Of a DNA stretch of 36,835 bases, positions 17,207 through 25,630 are shown in pieces. The stretch covers positions 1-36,835 of the forward strand of contig CAJJDH010000109.1 in assembly GCA_905182905.1 (NCBI GenBank), in the 5' to 3' direction. Both the position numbers and the translations under genes were made by a program. Every line of letters begins with the position of its first letter. Within the stretch, counting starts at the first letter, position 1. The notes under the pieces are model-generated. The model was not told where the DNA came from and did no database searches. It worked only from the letters and a program-made list of their open reading frames with translations. The DNA is from a marine gamma proteobacterium HTCC2089 (lineage in GTDB: Bacteria > Pseudomonadota > Gammaproteobacteria > Pseudomonadales > Azotimanducaceae).

Positions 17207-17839
17207 ATGCCCACCAGGCAACAGAATAAAGTATTGGTTAGAAATCGCATTATCGAAGCCAGCCAATCGTTGTTAGCCAGCCAAAGTATCCAAGCAATTT
17301 CTAGCAGGCAAATTGCTGCCGAAGCAGGCATCAGCTATCAATCGCTATATAACCATTACCCAACCCAGGGACAAATTTACGCTGACGCGCTGAGAGAGGG
17401 GGCAAAGCCATTAAGCGCGCAGTTAGATCTAGTAGTAAAAAACTACGAAGCTGACCTACTTCAGGCATTCGGGGTAATCGACACTCTCCGCTTAGATCAC
17501 TTGGAGAATTCCGGCATGGCAACCTGGCAATTTGTCGCCAACAATATGTACGCTAACTTAGACAGTGGTGCGCACAATCAAGAAACAGAAGAAGCCTCAC
17601 TGATCAGAATACTAGATCCACGCATCTACGAGAGAACCCACGGACTGCTGCAGATGGCCCAAGGTATGGGTCATTTACGCGAGCAATTAGACCTGCAGTT
17701 AGTCGCCTACACGCTGATTTGTCTTAGCGACTATGCACTGGGACGATACCTAAAGTTCCAAAAAGTCAGTAAGCGTTCGGTTTTGCAAACCAGCCAAGAA
17801 CAATACGGACTGCTCCTAGCTGATCTTAGCTCAAACTAG
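17207..17839 (+). CDS. TetR-family transcriptional regulator
   Basis: 210 residues. The N-terminal helix-turn-helix domain reads NRIIEASQSLLASQSIQAISSRQIAAEAGISYQSLYNHYPTQG when taken across residues 13-56: helix 1, then the recognition unit IAAEAGISYQSLYNHYP with the usual Y-x-H-[YF]. The helical ligand domain follows (to about 200). It begins 3 bases after the VOC stop with the TAGG of that stop as a poor ribosome site, so it is probably translated as part of the cassette. Being last in the operon, it likely represses the cassette in response to the substrate or its CoA ester; no operator could be identified with confidence upstream of 14264. Confidence 0.92.
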   Translation: MPTRQQNKVLVRNRIIEASQSLLASQSIQAISSRQIAAEAGISYQSLYNHYPTQGQIYADALREGAKPLSAQLDLVVKNYEADLLQAFGVIDTLRLDHLENSGMATWQFVANNMYANLDSGAHNQETEEASLIRILDPRIYERTHGLLQMAQGMGHLREQLDLQLVAYTLICLSDYALGRYLKFQKVSKRSVLQTSQEQYGLLLADLSSN

Positions 17840-17874
17840 TGCCGACAATTTTCTCAAACTGTCGAGTAAACCTG

Positions 17875-18321
17875 CTATCGCCGCGGCCTAAAAGAAACAA
17901 TGTTTTCACCTGAAACTACTTCTTGCTTTGGCTGAACAAGTATTTCCCAAGTAACAGCATTATCGTTTTCACGAAAGAAACCACGACAACCAATACCTGT
18001 ATCTACATGAAACAATGCCACGGTACCTGACTGAGTTTGCGCCTCGTTCCACACCAAAGCCAAATTTGGCTCACTCTCAAGTTTTGCGATACCGTCCAAT
18101 GCTGCTTTGAGGATTCGCGCATCTATTACGTAGGTACCAACATCGTTAGGCGCAATACGAATTGAAATCGGACCTTGGCCGCCACCAGACACATCACCAG
18201 TTATCGTAAAGCCGTCATCATCATCGACAATCTTTAGTGCTAGCTCGAGGCCTACGCCCAATGTCGCACCGTCAACTAAAATACTACCTTTGCCTATCCA
18301 ATCGCCTCGTTTAAGAATCAA
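17875..18321 (-). CDS. unrecognised small soluble protein
   Basis: 148 residues. I do not recognise a family. It has no signal peptide or membrane helix. The sequence alternates short hydrophobic strands with glycines (SILVDGATLGVGLELALKIVDDDDGFTITGDVSGGG), which suggests a mostly beta fold. An acidic DDDD run is followed by a glycine-rich loop. Cysteine is single (GIGCRGFF). The start is a TTG: GGAG sits 6 bases ahead, and no ATG is available in frame nearby. It lies on the minus strand 63 bases downstream of the SRAP gene and could be the third gene of that unit. Codon use looks like its neighbours. A real gene is likely on the ribosome site and composition. Confidence 0.6.
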   Translation of the reverse strand: MILKRGDWIGKGSILVDGATLGVGLELALKIVDDDDGFTITGDVSGGGQGPISIRIAPNDVGTYVIDARILKAALDGIAKLESEPNLALVWNEAQTQSGTVALFHVDTGIGCRGFFRENDNAVTWEILVQPKQEVVSGENIVSFRPRR

Positions 18322-18384
18322 TGCCGTCTCCGTTAAAATACTTGTTTCGTTTTGGGATTTTTAGCCGCCCTGTGGCTGTATGCG

Positions 18385-19089
18385 TTAATGCGTGGCCTGT
18401 ATCTGCAACACCGGGCCAATAACCTGATAACAGCGCGCGTCCTTATTCCGAGCACTATTCACCCAGGTTGAAACCGGATTGCCATTCAGGGGAACAGGCA
18501 ACTTAGAGGCAAATAATGGTTCAAGCTGCACGGTGGGAATGCTCATATCTAGCCAAGATTTAGCCTGTTCTACCGTCAAAAATATAGGCTGACGATGATG
18601 AATTGCCTGCATTTCTTCATGGGCAGCAGTAGTTAAAAGAGTAAAACTTAGAAGGCTGGCGACTTCTCCAGCACCTCCTCTTGGTGACCAACTATCCCAC
18701 AACCCAGCAAGTAGCAGAGGTTGTTCCTGCTGCCCTTGAATTAGGTAAGGTACTTTTTGTCCCTGCTGGCGGCACCATTCATAGAAGCCACTCACTGGAA
18801 CAACGCAGCGCCTATTTGCATACGGCCCGCGAAAAGCAGGACTAGACCCAGCAGTTTCCGACTTTGCATTAAACATACTGTATTGGGTACTCGGCTCTCT
18901 TGCCCAAGAGGGAGTTAACCACCAACGCATTGGAGTGATTTGTACTTCACCCGAATCGTTTGTATGCAAAACAGGAATACTCTCAGTGGGTGCTGCATTG
19001 AAATTGTCTTCGCCAGGATAAATTTCATTAAGAAACTCCAGCAACATCTGGGTTAACTCACCGGCTTTAATATTGAGACGTCCGCACAT
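18385..19089 (-). CDS. yedK: SRAP/HMCES family abasic-site protein (YedK-like)
   Basis: 234 residues. Proteins of this family covalently trap abasic sites in single-stranded DNA by a thiazolidine link to Cys2, protecting them during replication. Met1 is followed directly by Cys2 (MCGRLNIKAG), as needed after Met removal. The other active-site residues are visible: Asn74 in MFNAKSET, Glu104 in VSGFYEW, and the His before R-x-P in AIHHRQPIFL (His164). R-Q-P replaces the usual R-M-P. Length is normal for the family. It starts 2 bases after the stop of the AhpD-like gene, so the two are co-transcribed and probably translationally coupled. Confidence 0.93.
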   Translation of the reverse strand: MCGRLNIKAGELTQMLLEFLNEIYPGEDNFNAAPTESIPVLHTNDSGEVQITPMRWWLTPSWAREPSTQYSMFNAKSETAGSSPAFRGPYANRRCVVPVSGFYEWCRQQGQKVPYLIQGQQEQPLLLAGLWDSWSPRGGAGEVASLLSFTLLTTAAHEEMQAIHHRQPIFLTVEQAKSWLDMSIPTVQLEPLFASKLPVPLNGNPVSTWVNSARNKDARCYQVIGPVLQIQATH

Positions 19090-19091
19090 AG

Positions 19092-19754
19092 CTAGCTTTG
19101 ATGTTTACCCAATGCCCAGCCAGTTTCTTGCAAATGGCTTTCACCAAAGGCAATAGGTACGTCTTCTAATGCTGTAGCCACAGTGTCATTCCAACGATTA
19201 AGAAAACCAAAGGTGGAAATCACCGCCACTATTTGCGCGATTTGCCGGTGACTAAAATGCGCTTTCAATGCATCGAAATGACTTTGCTCCGCACCATTAG
19301 GCACCTGCCCTGCTGCCAAAGCCAAACCTACCACCGCACGCTCGGCGTCACTGAAACAATCCGCCTCAGCATAATTAAGCACCTGCAAAAGCTTCTCACC
19401 TTGAGCGTCGGGTTCGTCACTCATACGTTTACTGTTGTGTCCGGTATGCGCTTGGCAATAAATACACCCCGCGCTGACGCTGACAGTGAACGCGATAAGT
19501 TGCAGTAATGCCGGCGGCAGATTTTCTTCAGGGGTATTTTGCTCCGGCACCACCTTGAGCATGTTTTCTAACAGCGCCTTCGTATCACCGCCCATTACCG
19601 TGCCAAATAATATTGAAAAAGCTACCGGCAGCTGACGCATGTGGGCCATTGTACGCATGCTATTAGGTACAAAACCCATAGTCGCCTCGGACATCGCCAT
19701 TACTGGTTTCAATTCTTCTAACTCATCAAAATCTAACGGCGGGATATGTGCCAC
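19092..19754 (-). CDS. carboxymuconolactone decarboxylase / AhpD-like protein
   Basis: 220 residues from a GTG start. The helical AhpD-like core carries the redox/acid motif SAGCIYCQAHTGH (C-x-x-C-x-x-H), as in peroxidase-related CMD-family proteins (YciW-like). The C-terminal half (SDAERAVVGLALAAGQVPN...) is the second helical repeat. These proteins use the paired cysteines in alkylhydroperoxidase-type reduction, but many have no known substrate. Start choice: AGGAGA lies 6 bases before a GTG that gives MAHIPPLDFDEL; a longer frame upstream has no ribosome site and an unlikely basic, cysteine-rich extension. The SRAP gene follows after 2 bases; the divergent partner is ptrB. Confidence 0.88.
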   Translation of the reverse strand: MAHIPPLDFDELEELKPVMAMSEATMGFVPNSMRTMAHMRQLPVAFSILFGTVMGGDTKALLENMLKVVPEQNTPEENLPPALLQLIAFTVSVSAGCIYCQAHTGHNSKRMSDEPDAQGEKLLQVLNYAEADCFSDAERAVVGLALAAGQVPNGAEQSHFDALKAHFSHRQIAQIVAVISTFGFLNRWNDTVATALEDVPIAFGESHLQETGWALGKHQS

Positions 19755-19990
19755 GTTGCATCTCCTGATTATTTTACGACAGCTACCTAATAGCGTTAAT
19801 CTTGGCGGTAAAGGGCTAGCTGTACAACTAGTTGGCACAATTCATCCCAAAAGCATAAGAAAAACCCTAGCGCATAACAGTAAATTACGGCGCAATTGCT
19901 CAACAAATTGCCGTACCATCTACACCTCGACTAGGGCCCACTGCACATGGTGGGACCGACACCTCTAGAGCATATCTTGGTAGTTTAATA

Positions 19991-22153
19991 ATGACCCGAA
20001 CCAATGCCGTTTCAGGCCCTGCAAATCCTCCAAAAGCACAGCGCCGCCCGCAAACTTTTGCCCTACACAACTATGTTGTAGAGGATCCCTATGCGTGGCT
20101 CAAGGACCCTGAATACCCCAAAGTCAATGACAGCGAAATTCTGCAATATCTCAATGATGAGAACGCGTACTTTGACGAATTTTTTGCCCCACACAGCGGG
20201 TTGGTGAATACCCTCTTCGAAGAGCTCAAGGCGCGCAAGCCAGAACAGGATGAAAGCGTACCCTTTGTCGAAAACAACTTTAGCTATCAATGGCGCTTTG
20301 CCAAAGGCGCGCAATATCGCACGTGGTATCGCAGCGAATCTCTAACGCCACTAACTGATCAGAATGTCCAATGGCAAACACTATTGGACGAGAACACCCT
20401 TGCTGAAGGTCATGAGTACTTCCGCTTGGGTGCACTGTCTGTGAGTCCGGATGGACAGAAGCTAGCCTACAGTGTGGATACCAATGGCAGTGAGCGTTAC
20501 CAGCTACACACAATACAGATAGCTAGTGGCGAGGCCCTGACAAAGAGTATTGAAAACTGCGCAGGTGAACCGGTATGGAACGCGAATAGTGATGGCTTTA
20601 TTTATCTAATCGTCAACGATCAATGGCGGCCCAATAAGGCACTGATGCGCAACTTGCACACCGCTGACCCAGCGGCAGATGACGCTGTAGTGTTTGAAGA
20701 AACTGATGAGTCGTTTTTCCTCAGTGCAGATTTAAGTCAAAGCCAGCAATTAGTGTTCTTACACTCTGGTGATCATGTCACTACAGAAGTTAGGTACGTG
20801 CCTAGAACCAACCTACTGGCTACACCGCAGCTCATCAGCCAACGCTCAACTGCCCACGAATATTATGCAGATCATCAAGGAGACGACGCTCAATCGGGCC
20901 GACTGTTGATCAGAAGCAATCTACGTCAGGCTAACTTTGATTTGTATCAACTGGCACTTGACGACTCAGCTGGCAAGCCGTCAACCCGACTAGATCCTGC
21001 CAATTGGCAAAACATCCTTGCTGGCGACGAGCGCACATATCTAACAAATCACTTGGTATTTAGAGAGCATCTATTTGTTGAGGCAAGAATAGACGGTCTA
21101 GACCAAATGATGGTGGTGGCGCAAAACGGCGAAAGTCATCTCATCGAAATGCCCGAAGAATCTTACTCTTTGGGTTTTGGTACCAACGCAGACTACGGCG
21201 CAAAATTCTTACGCCTGGGCTATACGTCTATGGTTACACCAAATACCGTTTACGATTACGACTTAGAAACTAGAGTTTTACAACAACGCAAAGTGCAGCA
21301 GGTACCCGGCGGATATGAGGCGAAAAATTTCGTTACACGTCGGCTAATGGCCACTGCCCGTGATGGCACTCAAGTGCCAATAAGTTTGGTGCAGCGCCAC
21401 GACACGCCCGTGGACGGCAGTGCGCCACTCTATCTTTATGGCTACGGTGCCTACGGCCATGCAATTCCACCAGCATTCTCCAGCAATATTATTTCCTTAC
21501 TCGATAGAGGCTTTACCTTTGCCATCGCACATATTCGGGGCGGCGATGATTTGGGTTATCACTGGTATACCCAAGGTAAACTAGAACAGCGCACCAATAC
21601 GTTCAACGACTTTGTCGATTGCGCAAAACACTTGATAGAAACCCGGTATGTAGCCCCAGGGCGTATTGCCATTGGTGGCGGCAGCGCAGGGGGCGAGCTA
21701 ATGGGTGCAGTTGTTAATCAGGCCCCAGAGCTTTTTGGTAGCGTGGCCGCCCACGTACCTTTTGTGGATGTACTTAATACCATGCTTGACGCAGACCTGC
21801 CGCTCACACCAATGGAATGGCCAGAATGGGGTAATCCAATTGACGACGCCGAGGCATTCTCATTTATTCAATCTTACTCACCCTATGATCAGGTCAGTGC
21901 CCAAGACTACCCCCCAATCATGGTCACTGCGGGATTAAACGACCCCAGAGTGACCTATTGGGAACCAGCAAAATGGGTCGCTAAGCTGCGTCACGTTAAG
22001 ACTAACGAAAACGTATTGGTGTTAAAAACCAATATGGGCGCAGGCCATGGCGGTCAATCGGGTCGCTTCACCGCGCTAAAGGAATTGGCTGAAGAGTACG
22101 CTTTCTTTTTGCTGACCCTAGGAATAGAAAACAAGCCAGAGGCACCCGAATAA
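19991..22153 (+). CDS. ptrB: oligopeptidase B (S9A serine peptidase)
   Basis: 720 residues. Cytoplasmic endopeptidase of the prolyl oligopeptidase family that cuts small peptides after Arg and Lys. The N-terminal part is the seven-bladed beta-propeller, opening with the family motif EDPYAWLKDPEYP. The C-terminal alpha/beta-hydrolase domain has the nucleophile Ser565 in GGGSAGGELMG, Asp651 in AGLNDPRVTYWEP and His686 in GAGHGGQSGR, so the triad is complete. The pre-nucleophile block YGYGAYG and RGGDDLGYHWY are also characteristic. The ribosome site before the ATG is weak. It ends 20 bases before the convergent CoA-transferase stop. Confidence 0.95.
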   Translation: MTRTNAVSGPANPPKAQRRPQTFALHNYVVEDPYAWLKDPEYPKVNDSEILQYLNDENAYFDEFFAPHSGLVNTLFEELKARKPEQDESVPFVENNFSYQWRFAKGAQYRTWYRSESLTPLTDQNVQWQTLLDENTLAEGHEYFRLGALSVSPDGQKLAYSVDTNGSERYQLHTIQIASGEALTKSIENCAGEPVWNANSDGFIYLIVNDQWRPNKALMRNLHTADPAADDAVVFEETDESFFLSADLSQSQQLVFLHSGDHVTTEVRYVPRTNLLATPQLISQRSTAHEYYADHQGDDAQSGRLLIRSNLRQANFDLYQLALDDSAGKPSTRLDPANWQNILAGDERTYLTNHLVFREHLFVEARIDGLDQMMVVAQNGESHLIEMPEESYSLGFGTNADYGAKFLRLGYTSMVTPNTVYDYDLETRVLQQRKVQQVPGGYEAKNFVTRRLMATARDGTQVPISLVQRHDTPVDGSAPLYLYGYGAYGHAIPPAFSSNIISLLDRGFTFAIAHIRGGDDLGYHWYTQGKLEQRTNTFNDFVDCAKHLIETRYVAPGRIAIGGGSAGGELMGAVVNQAPELFGSVAAHVPFVDVLNTMLDADLPLTPMEWPEWGNPIDDAEAFSFIQSYSPYDQVSAQDYPPIMVTAGLNDPRVTYWEPAKWVAKLRHVKTNENVLVLKTNMGAGHGGQSGRFTALKELAEEYAFFLLTLGIENKPEAPE

Positions 22154-22173
22154 TCATCAGTTGGGGGGATATG

Positions 22174-23400
22174 CTAGGAGAGTTGATCTCTTAGTTGCTG
22201 CCGAAACTCTGGCGCGGCAATATCGATCAAAGCTTGCGCTCTTGCCCTGTTAGGCAGATTTTTCAAGTGCGCTGCTCCGAACTCAGTAACCACTATGTCA
22301 ACATCTGTACGCAAGGCAGTAACCATTTCAACCTTCGGCACGATACGCGAAACACTACCGCCCCTTGCAGTTGCATTCATGGCGACAATGGAGCGACCGC
22401 CTTTAGATGACTTCGCGGCACGCATAAAATCAACAGAACCGCCGGTGCCGGAAATCTGCCGACCTCCTGCCACCTCTGCATTCACTTGACCAAATAAGTC
22501 CACTTCTACAGCAGAGTTAATAGAAACAAAATTTTCTAACTGGCTAATAACCTGCACTTCGTGAGTGTAATCCGCACCACGAAAACACACGTCGCCAGAA
22601 CGACTAAGCCAGTCAATTAAGCCAGCACTACCCAACGCCATGCCGGTGATGTGCTGGTTTCTATCAATGGCTTTTACTGCGCCTGTGATGTTCCCGGCTT
22701 GAATAAGCGCCATGCCGCCGTCATCAATCAGACCACCATGCAAACCTAGGTCATTTTTATCTTTTAGCTGAGCGAGTATGGCCGCAGGAATGGCGCCTAT
22801 GCCTGTTTGCAAACAATCACCATCCGCTACCAACTGAGCGACCAAAGCGCCAATCTTCAGCGCAGCGTCATCAATCTTCGGTGTAGGCATTGCCGTCAAA
22901 GACCTGTCGCTATTAAACAAATAGTCGATCTGTGTTGGATCAACTTGAGTGGCGGTAGTCGGCGCTACAAAAGCAGAATTTAACTCTGCAATAATGACCT
23001 TTGCAGACTGCATGACGCCCGCATGAAAATCTACATTCGGCCCTAGCCGCAGCACTCCGTTGGCATCTTTGGCAACCTGAAGTAGATATACGTCCACGTT
23101 GTGCGTCAGGTAATCAAATACAGCGCGCATCTGCATAGGCAGATAATTCACCCGCGACTGATCAGCTTTCGCAAGCGTTGCAGTCATAAAAAATGTCGTC
23201 AACGATGTCGTGGTATTCCAAGCGGTAAAATCTGTCGCGTTCAATCCAGGCAGCGGGAACTGAATAAATTCCAAATTTTCTGGCAACTCAATTGTCGCTA
23301 ACGCATTTAACAGACCCGTGGGTTCGTTACTGCTGCCCGCTACATAAATACGTTGACCCGGCTGAATAAGCCGTGCCATTTCTTGTGCAAAATTGGACAT
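22174..23400 (-). CDS. acetyl-CoA hydrolase/transferase family CoA-transferase
   Basis: 408 residues. Class I CoA-transferase of the acetyl-CoA hydrolase/4-hydroxybutyrate CoA-transferase group. The catalytic glutamate that forms the glutamyl-CoA thioester is Glu299 in INSAVEVDLFGQVN, and the following GGSVDFMRAA segment is the substrate/CoA loop. The GxGxxP oxyanion loop is GIGAIP. It probably moves CoA between a short-chain acyl group and acetate or succinate, in the cytoplasm. The start ATG has no strong ribosome site. A small membrane-protein gene begins upstream on the same strand, 24 bases away, so they likely share a transcript. Substrate is not predictable. Confidence 0.92.
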   Translation of the reverse strand: MSNFAQEMARLIQPGQRIYVAGSSNEPTGLLNALATIELPENLEFIQFPLPGLNATDFTAWNTTTSLTTFFMTATLAKADQSRVNYLPMQMRAVFDYLTHNVDVYLLQVAKDANGVLRLGPNVDFHAGVMQSAKVIIAELNSAFVAPTTATQVDPTQIDYLFNSDRSLTAMPTPKIDDAALKIGALVAQLVADGDCLQTGIGAIPAAILAQLKDKNDLGLHGGLIDDGGMALIQAGNITGAVKAIDRNQHITGMALGSAGLIDWLSRSGDVCFRGADYTHEVQVISQLENFVSINSAVEVDLFGQVNAEVAGGRQISGTGGSVDFMRAAKSSKGGRSIVAMNATARGGSVSRIVPKVEMVTALRTDVDIVVTEFGAAHLKNLPNRARAQALIDIAAPEFRQQLRDQLS

Positions 23401-23424
23401 ATATTTTCTTATTACTGTTTCACT

Positions 23425-23784
23425 TCACTTGCCCCGACGCAGGACAAGAATATAGCTGTAGGCACCTAGGTAATAGGCTGGCGGAAACCACATAGGCCAG
23501 AGTGTGACAAATGTATTTGTACCCAGTGCAATGCCCATATAACCATGCCTAACCAAAACAAAGCCAAACGCCATGAGCACCCCCGCTACGAGGGCTATTG
23601 AAAGGCCCTGCTGAGGTGAGAAGAGCATACAAACGAATCCACCACACATACCGCCGAGCCACACCGGACCCAAAAGAGCCAGCATAGTCGGTAAACCTGA
23701 GAACAGATCCGTAGTGATAGTCCAAACAAACAGACCCAAAGACAATGCCACGCCGGTACGTAAAAATAACAACAATGTCAGCAC
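23425..23784 (-). CDS. small membrane protein of unknown function
   Basis: 119 residues, with three or four hydrophobic helices: about 2-22, 32-58, 60-80 and 92-112. No family is recognised. Two cysteines lie in helix 2 (GGMCGGFVCMLF). The C-terminus ends in basic RRGK, consistent with an inner-membrane protein with a cytoplasmic end. The start is a GTG (MLTLLLFLRTG) with AGGGG about 4 bases upstream, short but usable. It is 24 bases ahead of the CoA-transferase on the same strand and divergent from the deacetylase-like gene. Confidence 0.65.
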   Translation of the reverse strand: MLTLLLFLRTGVALSLGLFVWTITTDLFSGLPTMLALLGPVWLGGMCGGFVCMLFSPQQGLSIALVAGVLMAFGFVLVRHGYMGIALGTNTFVTLWPMWFPPAYYLGAYSYILVLRRGK

Positions 23785-23973
23785 ACAATGCCCCTAAGGT
23801 TAACTGTGACTATAGTAAACGCATTTTGTCCCCAGCCATACTGATGACTATATTCCCTGGCATTTTTGTTCGCCCTCATAAGGGTTATGGCGCTACACTA
23901 ACTTCAAGACATCACTATGATCCCTCAATTTTCAGTCCATCTGGCAGTAGGGTTTGCAGCAAAGGACAGTAAA

Positions 23974-24888
23974 TTGATTATCTATAGTCACCCTGAGTAC
24001 CAAAACCACCAAGTAACAGCCGGTCACGCCGAATGCCCGGAGCGACTCAACCATCTACTCGCGCACTGGGACAATATAGGGCTTAGCCAAGATCTAAACT
24101 TTGCAACACCTAGTGAAGCATCTCCCGCTAGGCTACTAGCCGTGCACCCCAAAGCACACTTGGATTTTATTCAACAGATGTCACCTGAAGAAGGTGTTGT
24201 ACCCTTGGACCCGGACACGTGGCTGGGGCCAAAAAGTCGCAACGCAGCCATCCTCGCTGCCGGTGCGCTATGCAGTGGTGTAGACGCTGTATTAGCCAAT
24301 GAAGATTCTCGAGTATTTTGCGCGGTTAGGCCTCCTGGCCATCACGCAGAAATAGACAGCGCCATGGGGTTTTGTATCTTCAATAGTGTAGCAATAGGTG
24401 CAGTTGCGGCATTAGAACACCCAGAAATAGAACGGGTGGCTATTCTCGATTTCGACGTCCACCATGGCAACGGCACTGTAGACATATTTAAAGACCGCCC
24501 AGAAGTACTAGTCTGCTCCAGCTTCCAACACCCCTTTTACCCAAATCGCCATGCAGATACCGATAGAGCAAATATCGTTAATACGCCTCTGTCTGAAGGC
24601 AGCAATGGCAGCGACTTCAGACGGGCTATTGAAACAAGTTGGCTACCCGCGCTAGAACAGCACAAACCTGATCTCATATTTGTTTCCGCTGGCTTCGATG
24701 CACACCAACTGGATCCACTAGCAGGTTTAAACTTACTTGAAGAAGACTTTATTTGGATCACCAATCTTATTACTGCAACCGCAAACCAGTATTCACAGGG
24801 GCGAGTTATATCCACACTAGAAGGTGGTTATCATCTTGACGCATTAGCCAACAGTGCCACAGCACATATCTTGGCGTTGAGTAACTAA
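23974..24888 (+). CDS. histone-deacetylase-like amidohydrolase (class II type)
   Basis: 304 residues. Zinc-dependent deacetylase fold related to acetoin utilisation protein AcuC, acetylpolyamine amidohydrolase and class II HDACs. The catalytic His pair is in RPPGHHAE, the zinc ligands in DFDVHHGNGT (Asp, His) and SAGFDAHQLDP (Asp), and the lid tyrosine in LEGGYHLDAL. All are present, so it should be active. Bacterial substrates are acetylated polyamines or small acyl-amides, or acetylated proteins; no choice is possible here. The start is taken as TTG at 23974 because AAAGGA is 7 bases before it and it matches the usual N-terminus (IIYSHPEYQ...HAECPERL). The ATG at 23917 has no ribosome site. 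Confidence 0.92.
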   Translation: MIIYSHPEYQNHQVTAGHAECPERLNHLLAHWDNIGLSQDLNFATPSEASPARLLAVHPKAHLDFIQQMSPEEGVVPLDPDTWLGPKSRNAAILAAGALCSGVDAVLANEDSRVFCAVRPPGHHAEIDSAMGFCIFNSVAIGAVAALEHPEIERVAILDFDVHHGNGTVDIFKDRPEVLVCSSFQHPFYPNRHADTDRANIVNTPLSEGSNGSDFRRAIETSWLPALEQHKPDLIFVSAGFDAHQLDPLAGLNLLEEDFIWITNLITATANQYSQGRVISTLEGGYHLDALANSATAHILALSN

Positions 24889-25025
24889 CCGAAAAACTCC
24901 CGAACACCCCCCTCATCAACACCCTCTGAAGAATTTTTTCTACCGCTGATCTAGTCAAGTTGGCCATTCTCTAACTGAAATTCCTAATCTTAGCGTCTCA
25001 ACTTTTAGAGGACAGGAGACCACTT

Positions 25026-25574
25026 GTGAACAAAACTATTTCCGCAGTACTCATCACCGCCGTTGTACTTTTTCTTTATGGGTTTCTTTATTGGGCAGTA
25101 AACCCTCTCCCATATACAGCTCTAAACAAAGTGAAGAATGAACAGGTCACGCAACAAGGCGTCGCTAGACTTTTTCCAGACAGCGGCGCATACCTCATTC
25201 CCGGCCCGGGCAGCGAATTTGCAGAAAACTTGGCAAAAGGACCTGCGGTGTTACTGAGTATTGATCACTCACCTAGCGCAGAAGGCGAGCCATTAGATTT
25301 ATTTATCGGGTTTCTAATCAATCTGGCTTCAGCGTATTTGTTAGCCTTGATTCTCGGCAAAGTCAGCGGCAGAAGTGAACGAATGCAGGTGGCTGTTATA
25401 ACCGGCGTGTTAGCTACGCTGTTGATCAATGGCAGCGAAGTAGTGTGGTGGCTCCAACCTCTGAATTGGGTGGCGTATCACATGCTGTATTTTGTAATTT
25501 ACTTTGTCATTGCTGGCGCATTGTTATGTCGCCTGTTACCCGATGGCAACCCAGCAGCAAAAAGCAGCGAATAA
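25026..25574 (+). CDS. inner-membrane protein of unknown function
   Basis: 182 residues with four likely membrane helices: about 5-26, 92-111, 121-140 and 148-168. A soluble stretch of about 60 residues after helix 1 includes ARLFPDSGAYLIPGP and should face the periplasm. Helices 3 and 4 carry tryptophans (EVVWWLQPLNW). I have seen similar layouts in conserved hypothetical membrane proteins of Proteobacteria and Bacteroidetes but cannot name a function. The GTG start has GGAGA 6 bases ahead. A strong hairpin terminator follows immediately, so it is probably a single-gene unit. Confidence 0.75.
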   Translation: MNKTISAVLITAVVLFLYGFLYWAVNPLPYTALNKVKNEQVTQQGVARLFPDSGAYLIPGPGSEFAENLAKGPAVLLSIDHSPSAEGEPLDLFIGFLINLASAYLLALILGKVSGRSERMQVAVITGVLATLLINGSEVVWWLQPLNWVAYHMLYFVIYFVIAGALLCRLLPDGNPAAKSSE

Positions 25575-25578
25575 ACGA

Positions 25579-25618
25579 AAAATGCCCGGTAAGGCATACC
25601 AACCCTACCGGGCATTTT
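25579..25618. terminator. strong bidirectional terminator
   Basis: A perfect 13-bp stem (AAAATGCCCGGTA against TACCGGGCATTTT) encloses a 14-base loop. T-runs exit the stem on both strands, so it should end both the membrane-protein transcript (plus) and the SDR transcript (minus). Confidence 0.9.
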
Positions 25619-25630
25619 GCTGAATGTTAG

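Noticed and set aside
19755..19838. 28-codon extension of the AhpD-like protein
   Set aside because: AGGAGA spaced 6 bases before the GTG at 19754 marks the start; the extension is basic, cysteine-rich and outside the family alignment.
19889..19915. Imperfect hairpin (GGCGCAATTG / CAAATTGCC) before ptrB
   Set aside because: The stem is interrupted and has no T-run or leader frame, so attenuation is not supported.
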